A DNA stretch of 64,000 bases. Source: BOG-1112 sp964611335. GTDB taxonomy: Bacteria > Bdellovibrionota_B > Oligoflexia > Oligoflexales > Bog-1112. The translations under genes were made by a program, and so were the position numbers. The notes beneath the pieces are model-generated. The model did no database searches. It had not been told where the DNA came from and saw nothing but the letters and a program-made list of their open reading frames with translations. The stretch is taken from assembly GCA_964611335.1 (NCBI GenBank), contig CAZSXR010000002.1:496001-560000 (forward strand), given 5' to 3'. Shown here piece after piece: positions 16,612-24,245 of the stretch; position 1 is the first letter of the stretch, and each line of letters begins with the position of its first letter.

Positions 16612-17718
16612 GTGCTATTTCATGATGCTTATAAAGGTCTGAAAGTTTTTGTAACGGGACACACTGGTTTCAAAGGTTCATGGCTTACACAATGGTTACT
16701 TGAACTGGGAGCCGATGTTTCAGGATTTTCATTGTATATTCCTTCGAATCCTTCGCATTTTGAATGTCTGGAATTGCAGAAAAAGATCCGACATATTGAG
16801 GGAGATATACGCAAACGTGAAGAACTCGAGCTTGCATTGAAAGAAGCTCAACCCGATATTATCTTTCATCTCGCCGCTCAAGCTATAGTCTCTGAATCTT
16901 ACAAAGATCCAATCAAGACTTTTGAAACCAACGCCCTTGGCACTGCGAATGTTCTTGAAAGTGCTCGTCACTGTCCTTCTTTAAAAGCACTCGTAATGAT
17001 CACAAGCGACAAATGTTATGAAAATGTAGAATGGCCTTTTGGTTATCGTGAAAATGATAGACTTGGAGGCAAAGACCCTTACAGCGCATCAAAAGCTTGC
17101 GCTGAAAATATTATCTACTCTTATTGGCATTCTTTTTTTCATGCTTCGGATTGCAATATCAAACTTGCCTCAGTACGAGCTGGGAATGTCATCGGGGGTG
17201 GGGATTGGGCAACCGATCGCATTATTCCGGACTGCATGAGAGCTTGGGCAAAAGACGATACAGTACTTTTGCGAAACCCCCATTCCACAAGACCTTGGCA
17301 ACATGTTTTAGAACCTTTAAGCGGTTATCTCTCTCTTGGGGCAAAACTGCTTGATGAAGTTTCTTCCGTCTCTTTGGAAGGCGAAGCTTTTAATTTTGGA
17401 CCTGATGCTACCGTAACTGAATCGGTTGCTATACTTGTGAAAGAACTTGCAGAACACTGGCCTGACAGAAAGTGGATGGAAGCACAAATAGGCGAAAAGA
17501 AGAAAGAAGCTTCTCTTTTGAAACTTTCCTGCGATAAAGCTCTGTTTTTTTTAAGATGGCAACCTACTTTATCTTTTGCAGAAACAGTTCGATTTACAGC
17601 ATCTTGGTATAAAAATTACTATGAAAATACTATGCCCGTTAAAGAACTGACACTAAATCAAATTCGCGAGTACCAAACTTTAGCTCGAGAAAGGAATCGA
17701 GTGTGGACACTGCCCTAA
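16612..17718 (+). CDS. rfbG: CDP-glucose 4,6-dehydratase
   Basis: The 368-residue extended short-chain dehydrogenase has the NAD site VTGHTGFKGSWL near the N terminus, the SDKCYEN block and the catalytic YSASK. The phrases GYRENDRLGGKDPYSASKA and RAGNVIGGGDWATDRIIPD are characteristic of the CDP-glucose 4,6-dehydratase branch. The enzyme converts CDP-glucose to CDP-4-keto-6-deoxyglucose for deoxysugars of O antigen or other surface glycans. GTG is the start, with AAAGGT 5 bases upstream. The next gene, a 3,5-epimerase-like protein, overlaps it by 16 bases, so the two are translationally coupled. The cytidylyltransferase (rfbF) is not adjacent. Confidence 0.9.
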   Translation: MLFHDAYKGLKVFVTGHTGFKGSWLTQWLLELGADVSGFSLYIPSNPSHFECLELQKKIRHIEGDIRKREELELALKEAQPDIIFHLAAQAIVSESYKDPIKTFETNALGTANVLESARHCPSLKALVMITSDKCYENVEWPFGYRENDRLGGKDPYSASKACAENIIYSYWHSFFHASDCNIKLASVRAGNVIGGGDWATDRIIPDCMRAWAKDDTVLLRNPHSTRPWQHVLEPLSGYLSLGAKLLDEVSSVSLEGEAFNFGPDATVTESVAILVKELAEHWPDRKWMEAQIGEKKKEASLLKLSCDKALFFLRWQPTLSFAETVRFTASWYKNYYENTMPVKELTLNQIREYQTLARERNRVWTLP

Positions 17719-18167
17719 TTGAAACTCCTGCAATTCATGGACTTCGTTCATTTCCATTGAAGGTTTTTGAAAGTGCTGAAGGATCCCTTCTGCATATGAT
17801 GACAGAAAACTCCCCAGCTTTTAAAAAGTTTGGTGAAGTTTATATTTCTACAATTGTTCAAGGTGCGATCAAAGCCTGGAAGAAACATGACAAGATGACA
17901 CTCAATTTAGCAGTGCCCTACGGAGCCGTGTCTATCGTTATTTACGATGAACGGGAGCTCTCTCCAAGTTACGGCTGTATTCAGGAAATAATCCTGAGCA
18001 GAGCAAAATATGAGCTCCTCCAGTTGCCACCCCTACTGTGGTATGGCTTTAGAGGCGTAGGGGAAGGGGAATCCATTATTGTAAACTGCGCTGATCTCCC
18101 ACATGACCCTGATGAAATCCACAGACTACCCGCTCATTCCGAGCAAATCCCGTACTTATGGCCCTAA
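17703..18167 (+). CDS. dTDP-4-dehydrorhamnose 3,5-epimerase-like protein
   Basis: The 154-residue protein has the RmlC-like cupin outline: IVQGAIKAWKKHDKMTLNLAV, then GAVSIVIYDERELSPSYG and LLQLPPLLWYGFRG. In classical RmlC the active-site His lies in RGLHYQ; here the block is KAWKKH, as in the variant group often paired with CDP-sugar or other nucleotide-sugar genes. It probably epimerises a 4-keto-6-deoxy sugar made by the dehydratase upstream. The start GTG is inside the end of that gene, with AAGGA 7 bases upstream. A strong hairpin follows the stop. Confidence 0.8.
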   Translation: MDTALIETPAIHGLRSFPLKVFESAEGSLLHMMTENSPAFKKFGEVYISTIVQGAIKAWKKHDKMTLNLAVPYGAVSIVIYDERELSPSYGCIQEIILSRAKYELLQLPPLLWYGFRGVGEGESIIVNCADLPHDPDEIHRLPAHSEQIPYLWP

Positions 18168-18187
18168 TCCTTACCCGCAAACACAAA

Positions 18188-18221
18188 AAGGTGAGTTGGA
18201 AAGAATTTTCCAACTCACCTT
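18188..18221 (-). terminator. Intrinsic terminator between convergent transcripts
   Basis: AAGGTGAGTTGGAAA and its exact complement form a 15-bp stem with a 4-base loop. On the minus strand it is followed by TTTTTGTG, so it ends the rpmI-rplT transcript. The hairpin can also stop the convergent sugar-gene transcript, although the plus-strand U-run is poor. It is one of the few strong terminators visible in the window. Confidence 0.8.
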
Positions 18222-18240
18222 ATCTATGCGAATCCTAAGA

Positions 18241-18600
18241 CTAATTTGCGAGCGCGGTTTTTGCTTGCTCAGCAAGTTTAGCAAAAGTTGCTTGGTCTTG
18301 AACTGCAAGTTCAGCCAAACAACTGCGGTCCATTTCTATGTTAGCTTTTTTCAGACCGTTCATGAACTGTGAGTATTTTAAACCACATGCACGAGCTGCA
18401 GCGTTAATACGGGTGATCCAAAGTTGGCGGAATTCACGCTTCTTAACTCTTCTATCTCGGTATGCATACCTTAACGCTCTTTTAACAACATGGATCGCGA
18501 TACGAAAACGACTGTTACGGGATCCACGAAACCCTTTAGCCAATTTCAATATACGCTTCTTACGTTGTCTTCCTTTTGATCCTCTTTTTACGCGTGCCAT
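18241..18600 (-). CDS. rplT: 50S ribosomal protein L20
   Basis: The 119-residue protein begins MARVKRGSKGRQRKKRILKL and has the L20 signature LWITRINAAARACGLKYSQF. Length is normal for the family. L20 binds 23S rRNA early in large-subunit assembly. It is 27 bases downstream of rpmI, the usual order, and a strong terminator follows. In many bacteria L20 also represses its own operon by binding the leader; no such structure is evident here. Confidence 0.97.
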   Translation of the reverse strand: MARVKRGSKGRQRKKRILKLAKGFRGSRNSRFRIAIHVVKRALRYAYRDRRVKKREFRQLWITRINAAARACGLKYSQFMNGLKKANIEMDRSCLAELAVQDQATFAKLAEQAKTALAN

Positions 18601-18627
18601 TGCTCGATCCTATATATCTAATGCGTT

Positions 18628-18828
18628 TTATTTATCGTAAGGCAAACAGGCAAGTATAAGGCCACGATCGCCAGCCCCTGCGTATTTTGCTTTTTTCAAA
18701 CGATTTTTGCGAGCTTTTGTTTTCTTTGTCGCCAAATGCTCGTGACCTGCTCTATCAAATTTTACTTTACCGGACGGCTTCACACGAAAACGTTTTGCTG
18801 CCGATTTTTTTGTCTTCATTTTTGGCAT
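18628..18828 (-). CDS. rpmI: 50S ribosomal protein L35
   Basis: The 66-residue basic protein begins MPKMKTKKSAAKRFRV and has HLATKKTKARKNRLKKAK, the L35 pattern. It is a component of the large ribosomal subunit. AAAAAGG lies about 6 bases before the ATG. It precedes rplT as usual, but the gene normally in front, infC (IF3), is not there: the next gene upstream encodes an unrelated secreted protein. Confidence 0.95.
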   Translation of the reverse strand: MPKMKTKKSAAKRFRVKPSGKVKFDRAGHEHLATKKTKARKNRLKKAKYAGAGDRGLILACLPYDK

Positions 18829-18930
18829 GTTAGACCTTTTTAAAGGCGATTGAAATCTCTAATATGAATAAGATCTTGAGGTTAGGACTAGTATCATGAA
18901 TTAAAAGTGAGGGCAAGTGAAGATAGAAAA

Positions 18931-19725
18931 CTATTTAGGGAGTGCTATTGCGATTTTCCCTTCACTTAGAACCGGAAAATTATCCTGAATAGCGTCCATC
19001 CATACCTTTTTTTGAATCAAAAAACGATTCGGAGCCAAGACTTTTAATTGAACAGAGATGGGTTTTTTACCCACAAACGTTACAAGTTCCTCACGCTGAG
19101 GGTCTAAGAGCCAGTGCCCCATGAGGTGATCTTTATATGCTGTCCGCGTCAAAGACTTATCCTCAAATAAAACAACCCCTGTAGAATCTACAATCTCATA
19201 CCTCGCCGAAGCCTGTACGTTTTTATCGAGACGCAAAATAATCCCACTAAATCGAGAGGGATTTTTTGAGTCTTCTTTATATTGCTTATGACTCAGATCA
19301 TCTCGAGCAAGAATTTTTGGAAGATAGCTTTCAAGAAAAAGTTTGATCCCACCATCTTTGTAATAAGAAATTTTATATATACGAGTTGTTTTGGTCGCTT
19401 CCTCTACAGCTAAAAAATTGCTCTGTTCTACAAGGTCAGGAGAAAGTCCTTGTTTGAGAAAAATCTCTTTATGGATTTTAGAAAAAACGCCGCGAGCAGA
19501 TTTAAGAGCGTCGTCAAAGGCTATCTGTATTTTTTCATTAGAAGACAACAGTTCCTCTTTTGAGTGAGGAGTATAGGATGTGGTAAACCTTAATGTTAAG
19601 TTACTCCAATCCAACTCGACTCCTTCCATTTGCTCAACAATAGGAGTCGCCATTACAATCAGAGAAGAGCTGAACAGTGTAAAACCAAAGAAGGCACTTA
19701 GCCAGTTTCTGTCGAATGTATGCAT
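18931..19725 (-). CDS. Secreted protein of unknown function
   Basis: The 264-residue protein, read from Met at 19725, starts with a signal peptide (MHTFDRNWLSAFFGFTLFSSSLIVMA). The upstream in-frame ATG at 19797 would put 24 extra basic residues in front of it. The mature part alternates charged helices and strands, with IILRLDKNVQASARYEIVDSTGVVLFEDKS suggesting a beta-rich middle. No family was recognised. It occupies the place upstream of rpmI where infC is often found and is divergent from the rny paralogue. Confidence 0.65.
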   Translation of the reverse strand: MHTFDRNWLSAFFGFTLFSSSLIVMATPIVEQMEGVELDWSNLTLRFTTSYTPHSKEELLSSNEKIQIAFDDALKSARGVFSKIHKEIFLKQGLSPDLVEQSNFLAVEEATKTTRIYKISYYKDGGIKLFLESYLPKILARDDLSHKQYKEDSKNPSRFSGIILRLDKNVQASARYEIVDSTGVVLFEDKSLTRTAYKDHLMGHWLLDPQREELVTFVGKKPISVQLKVLAPNRFLIQKKVWMDAIQDNFPVLSEGKIAIALPK

Positions 19726-19896
19726 GCTCTGTCCAAGATTTATTTTTCGTGGCAATTTTTTGACCCAAAAGCTAGATTGTACCCGTTGTATTCGCACTTT
19801 TATTTTAAAAGAATAACTGACTTCTTTTTAACACGAATCCCGATATGTACACCCCTAAAAAATGGTGCCGACAATGACTCAAGAAAGGTTTCGTGA

Positions 19897-21450
19897 ATGC
19901 TTCTACTTTTTATAGTTTCTGTCCTGTTTGGATACCTTCTTTTCAGAGGCGTCCTTATGCTCATCCCTTATATTGAAAGAAAAGAGCACTCTTCTCAGCG
20001 AAACGAAGTTTTGGCGGAAGCCCTCCGTCAGAAATTGACCATTCAAAAGGGAGCATCAGAACAACTCACAGAACGACTTAGCATTCTTAGCGAAGAGCTT
20101 GAAACCAATATCAACAAACAAAAAGAAGATCTAGAAAACGAACTCATAGAACTAACAGAGCGAGAATCTCTTCTTACATTAGAAGAACAACGAGTTAACC
20201 GCATTGAAGAACTCCAAATACAACACGAAGAACAACTAGAACAATCAATGCTTCAGGTAAAAGACAGGGACTTAGATGTTCAAAAAACAAGAATACAACT
20301 TATTTCCTCTCTTGAAAACATTTCGCAATCTCAAGCCAGCAATTTGAAAAAAACTCTAAGCAACGACTTAGTAAATGAAAAGCAATTGGAGCTACAAAAA
20401 GTAACAAAATTTTTGCAAGAAGAATTCAATTCTTCTGCTGCAAGACTTGCGCGACGTCTTTTGGACAGAGTTCATTCAAGATATGCTCCCAAGTTTGTTT
20501 GGCCCAAACCGTCAAATATTCTCGAAGTAAAAGATAAAAATCTGCACTCTTATTTTCTATTGGAGCATTGTCCGCTTATTAATGAACTTCAGGAACTTTC
20601 AGGGGTGAAAATTATCCCCTTTCAACCTAGCGATGGTTTTCTTTTCATTAAAGTAGCGGGTGGTTTTGGAATCAGTCGCGAAGCTGTAAGATTGACACTT
20701 GAAAAAATTGTTACACTAGAAAAAAGCCAGTGGCCAAAAGCAAAAAGTTTATTTTCAGCTCAAAGCACCCGCCTCGATGGTGAAGCAGCTCGTCTAGGGA
20801 AGAAAGCCACAGACCTTCTCTCAATCAAAGGCATTCATCCCGAATTGCAAAAACTTGTAGGAGCACTCAACTGGCGAACAAGCTACAGACAGAATCAATG
20901 GTATCACACCATAGAGGTTGCACAATTTGCGAATATTTTAGCCACGGAACTTGGTGTAAATGCTGATGATGCTAAGCGAGTAGGCTTGCTCCACGATATA
21001 GGCAAAGCTATCGACTATCGAATAGATGGAAGTCATGCAGTAATCAGCGGAGACTACGCGGATCGATGCGGAGAGAAACGTTATATCTGCGATACAGTCA
21101 TGTCTCATCATTCCGATATCATCATTGAAACCCCCCTCGCTTATATTCTACAAGCTGCAGACACATTGTCAGGCGCGCGTCCTGGTGCCAGAGTCAACTT
21201 AGAAGAAGGGTATCAAGTTCGACTCACGGCTATTCATGATGTTGTTAAGAGTTTTCCTGGAATTCAAGATCTTGCAGTTATGAATGGGGGGAGGGAGGTT
21301 CACATTCAAGTGCATAGTGAACTTATCAGCGAATCAGATGTGAAACCATTAACGGAGGCTATAGCCAGAAAAATTGAGAAAGAAGTGGCATATCCAGGTC
21401 AGATTAAAATTCTAGTCACTCGAACTTATGAATCTTATGCGGTAGCTTAA
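19897..21450 (+). CDS. Divergent ribonuclease Y paralogue with intact HD domain
   Basis: The 517-residue protein has the RNase Y plan: one N-terminal membrane helix (about 2-20), a long coiled coil to about 185, a reduced KH region, and an HD domain. The HD metal-site residues look intact: WYHTIEVA, LLHDIGKA, MSHHSD and QAADTLSGARPGAR, with the last Asp at 422. The C-terminal block YPGQIKILVTRTYESYAVA is also RNase Y-like. The KH signature GRIIGREG is missing; the segment reads FIKVAGGFGISREAVRL, so RNA binding through KH may be lost. The family cleaves mRNA at the membrane. A canonical-KH paralogue lies at 46424-47992. A TPR gene follows at once. Confidence 0.85.
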   Translation: MLLLFIVSVLFGYLLFRGVLMLIPYIERKEHSSQRNEVLAEALRQKLTIQKGASEQLTERLSILSEELETNINKQKEDLENELIELTERESLLTLEEQRVNRIEELQIQHEEQLEQSMLQVKDRDLDVQKTRIQLISSLENISQSQASNLKKTLSNDLVNEKQLELQKVTKFLQEEFNSSAARLARRLLDRVHSRYAPKFVWPKPSNILEVKDKNLHSYFLLEHCPLINELQELSGVKIIPFQPSDGFLFIKVAGGFGISREAVRLTLEKIVTLEKSQWPKAKSLFSAQSTRLDGEAARLGKKATDLLSIKGIHPELQKLVGALNWRTSYRQNQWYHTIEVAQFANILATELGVNADDAKRVGLLHDIGKAIDYRIDGSHAVISGDYADRCGEKRYICDTVMSHHSDIIIETPLAYILQAADTLSGARPGARVNLEEGYQVRLTAIHDVVKSFPGIQDLAVMNGGREVHIQVHSELISESDVKPLTEAIARKIEKEVAYPGQIKILVTRTYESYAVA

Positions 21451-21473
21451 ATGGATTTTTTTTTGAAAAAAAA

Positions 21474-22136
21474 TTGGACTCCTTAAAATCTCTCTTTCAT
21501 ACTCAAAATTTTGTTCAGGCTGAAACTCTTCTTACTTCATGGATGAAAGAAACACCTGAAAGAATCCATGACATTAGACTTATTACACTTCACGCTCTTG
21601 CGCTATACAAACAAAAAAAATTTCTTGAGTGTATAGATATTTTAAAAATAGGGTTTCAAGAAAATAAAACCTCTCTTGAAATTTCTATTTGTCTTGCGAA
21701 TTGCCTCTGTGCTTTTGGGTTCTATTCAGACGCTATTCCACTATTTATCCACTGTCAAACTTTGGGTTTTTTTCATTATGCAACAAATTTGGAAGCCAAG
21801 AAGCAAATCAAAATCGCATCTATACAATCCTATTTAGGAAGAAATATAAACACAACCCTAGAGTTAAAAAAAATTAAGCATACAAATATGCTTTCTCTAA
21901 ATGAATCCTTGCAAATAGCTTCTCTTTTAATAGAAGCAAAAAATTATAGACTCGCTTCCGTGCACTTAGAGAATTTGATAGACGCACACCCTCTGTCCGT
22001 CCATGGATACAAGCTCCTCGGTCTCGCTTACTATTCTCAACAGGAACTTGCAAAAGCAAAAAAAAGTTGGGAGAAAGCTCTTGAGATTCATCCTGAAGAT
22101 ACTGATCTAAAATTACTGTTAGACCGTATTCTCTAA
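21474..22136 (+). CDS. Tetratricopeptide repeat protein
   Basis: The 220-residue protein has TPR-like helix pairs throughout. The C-terminal unit, LGLAYYSQQELAKAKKSWEKAL followed by EIHPED, matches the TPR consensus well. Such proteins are protein-interaction scaffolds. The start is awkward: TTG at 21474 has no ribosome site. An ATG directly after the rny stop (21451) is out of frame by one base because of a run of nine T and eight A. Either the TTG is used, or slippage or a sequence error in the run restores the ATG frame. It probably shares a transcript with the RNase Y paralogue. Confidence 0.7.
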   Translation: MDSLKSLFHTQNFVQAETLLTSWMKETPERIHDIRLITLHALALYKQKKFLECIDILKIGFQENKTSLEISICLANCLCAFGFYSDAIPLFIHCQTLGFFHYATNLEAKKQIKIASIQSYLGRNINTTLELKKIKHTNMLSLNESLQIASLLIEAKNYRLASVHLENLIDAHPLSVHGYKLLGLAYYSQQELAKAKKSWEKALEIHPEDTDLKLLLDRIL

Positions 22137-22182
22137 GTTCGTCTCTCGAACTTTCCCCCAACTTTAAAAGCGAAACTATTTA

Positions 22183-24090
22183 TTATTTTTTAGTGTCGTG
22201 GTTGTCCTCATACTCTGCATCAACGACATTATCATCTGTTTTTTTGTTTGAATCCGCTCCAGCATGCTGATGATCTGCTCCCTGTTGAGCTCCCGCATTT
22301 TTATAGATGTTTTCAGTAAGCTTATGCAACTTTGTTTCAAACTCAGTTTTAGCAGCTTTCAAAACACTTACATCATCACTATTCAATTTTGATTTTGCTA
22401 TTCCTATCGCTGACTCAAGTTCAGATTTGAGGTCTTTTGGAACCTTATCTCCATTTTCACGAATGGTTTTTTCAGCTTGGTATACCAAAGAATCCAAAGC
22501 ATTGCGTTGCTCAATCAACTCGCGTCGATTTTTATCTTCTTCTTTGTGCTCCTCACCCTCTTTAACCATACGGTTGATCTCGTCTTCTGAAAGTTTGGTT
22601 TCAGAACTGATGACAATTTTCTGTTCTTTACCAGTTCCCAAATCTTTTGCAGATACTGAAACTATACCGTTTGCATCAATGTCGAACGTCACTTCGATCT
22701 GTGGGATACCACGAGGAGCTGAAGGAATATCTACAAGACTGAATCGGCCAAGACTTCTATTCGCTCCCGCCATTTCTCGTTCCCCTTGGAGAACGTTAAT
22801 CTCTACAGATGTTTGATTATCCGCTGCTGTGGAAAAAACTTGGCTCTTCCTCGTTGGGATTGTTGTATTACGATCGATCAATTTCGTCATAACTCCCCCT
22901 TGGGTTTCAATTCCCAAAGAAAGAGGTGTTACGTCGAGAAGAAGCACATCTTTTACATCACCTGCTAGGATCCCTGCTTGAATTGCAGCACCCACAGCAA
23001 CAACTTCATCTGGATTTACAGACTTGTTCGGATCTTTTCCAAAGAAGTCTTTAACTTTTTGCTGAACAAGAGGAATACGGGTCGACCCCCCAACAAGAAC
23101 AACTTCCTGGATTGCGCTCAATGACACACCAGAATCTTTGAGCACCTGTTTGCAGGGCTCCATAGTACGTTCAACTAGAGTCATGATCATTTTTTCAAAT
23201 TCTGCACGGCGTAAAGTTGTTACAAGGTGCTTAGGACCTGTTTGATCTGCCGTTAAGAAAGGAAGATTGATTTCTGTTGCCTGCGCAGAAGAAAGTTCTA
23301 TTTTTGCTTTTTCAGCAGCTTCTTTAAGTCGTTGAACAGCCATAGGATCTTTGGACACATCAATCCCTGTGTCTTTTTTAAATGTGTCGATAAGAAATTT
23401 GATAAGAATCTCATCAACGTTATCACCACCTAAGTGTGTATCACCATTGGTTGCAAGAACTTCAACAACATTGTCTCCAACCTCCAACAGAGAAACGTCG
23501 AAAGTTCCTCCACCAAAGTCATAAACAATAATCTTTTCATTCTTCTTCTTATCAAGACCATAAGCCAAAGCAGCTGCGGTAGGTTCTGCAACTATACGCT
23601 TCACTTCAAGACCTGCAATTCTACCTGCATCCTTTGTAGCTTGACGCTGATCATCATTAAAATAAGCAGGAACTGTAATCACAGCTTCTGTGACTTTTTC
23701 TCCAAGATATTCTTCGGCAGCTTGTTTGAGCTTAGCTAGAACTTTTGCAGAAATCTCTGTAGGACTCATATCCTTGTTCATAATTTCGAAAACAGAAGAC
23801 CCGCCAGCTCCTTCTTTTACTTTGTATGGGACTCGCTTTGCTTCTTCACTTCTTTCTTTGAAGTTACATCCAATGAAGCGTTTTGCAGAAAACACCGTGT
23901 TTACGGGATTAATAACTGCCTGACGTCGAGCGGCTGCTCCCACTAAAATCTCGCTATCCTTTGTAAAAGCGACAACGCTCGGTGTTGTTCTCTGACCTTC
24001 AGCATTTTCTATGATCTTTGGCTTTCCGCCTTCCATGATGGCAACTACTGAGTTTGTAGTTCCCAAGTCGATTCCAATAATCTTACCCAT
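22183..24090 (-). CDS. dnaK: Chaperone DnaK (Hsp70)
   Basis: The 635-residue protein begins MGKIIGIDLGTTNSVVAIMEGG and contains the Hsp70 ATPase signatures IVYDFGGGTFDVSLLEV and VVLVGGSTRIPLVQ. The peptide-binding domain has LLLDVTPLSLGIETQGGV, and the tail ends in a low-complexity region with VVDAEYEDN. Length is standard. It folds and refolds proteins in the cytosol with DnaJ and GrpE, neither of which is adjacent. A promoter-like TTGACA-16-TAAGTT pair lies about 100 bases upstream of the start, so it appears to be transcribed alone. Confidence 0.98.
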   Translation of the reverse strand: MGKIIGIDLGTTNSVVAIMEGGKPKIIENAEGQRTTPSVVAFTKDSEILVGAAARRQAVINPVNTVFSAKRFIGCNFKERSEEAKRVPYKVKEGAGGSSVFEIMNKDMSPTEISAKVLAKLKQAAEEYLGEKVTEAVITVPAYFNDDQRQATKDAGRIAGLEVKRIVAEPTAAALAYGLDKKKNEKIIVYDFGGGTFDVSLLEVGDNVVEVLATNGDTHLGGDNVDEILIKFLIDTFKKDTGIDVSKDPMAVQRLKEAAEKAKIELSSAQATEINLPFLTADQTGPKHLVTTLRRAEFEKMIMTLVERTMEPCKQVLKDSGVSLSAIQEVVLVGGSTRIPLVQQKVKDFFGKDPNKSVNPDEVVAVGAAIQAGILAGDVKDVLLLDVTPLSLGIETQGGVMTKLIDRNTTIPTRKSQVFSTAADNQTSVEINVLQGEREMAGANRSLGRFSLVDIPSAPRGIPQIEVTFDIDANGIVSVSAKDLGTGKEQKIVISSETKLSEDEINRMVKEGEEHKEEDKNRRELIEQRNALDSLVYQAEKTIRENGDKVPKDLKSELESAIGIAKSKLNSDDVSVLKAAKTEFETKLHKLTENIYKNAGAQQGADHQHAGADSNKKTDDNVVDAEYEDNHDTKK

Positions 24091-24188
24091 TGTATAGGCT
24101 CCAGAATTTATAATTGTTTTAGGATTTTACGCCTAACCCTCCTATGGCTTTGTCGGGATGGGAGGAATCTTCAGCGCTACTGTCCCCT

Positions 24189-24216
24189 AACTTAAGTCCG
24201 ATGGCGAAGCTGTCAA
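24189..24216 (-). promoter_or_regulatory. Candidate sigma-70-type promoter of dnaK
   Basis: On the minus strand a perfect -35 hexamer TTGACA (24211-24216) is followed after 16 bases by TAAGTT (24189-24194). The distance to the dnaK ATG is about 100 bases. No heat-shock sigma-32 type pair (CTTGAA with CCCCAT) was seen. The -10 match is only moderate. Confidence 0.4.
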
Positions 24217-24245
24217 GTTGAGAAGCTCATAAAATATAGAAAAAT

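Noticed and set aside
22135..22153. 7-bp inverted repeat between the TPR gene and dnaK as terminator
   Set aside because: The stem is short and no U-run follows on either strand.
22307..22816. 169-codon open frame antisense to dnaK
   Set aside because: It lies wholly inside the strongly conserved dnaK gene and reads as a composition shadow with no family features or ribosome site.
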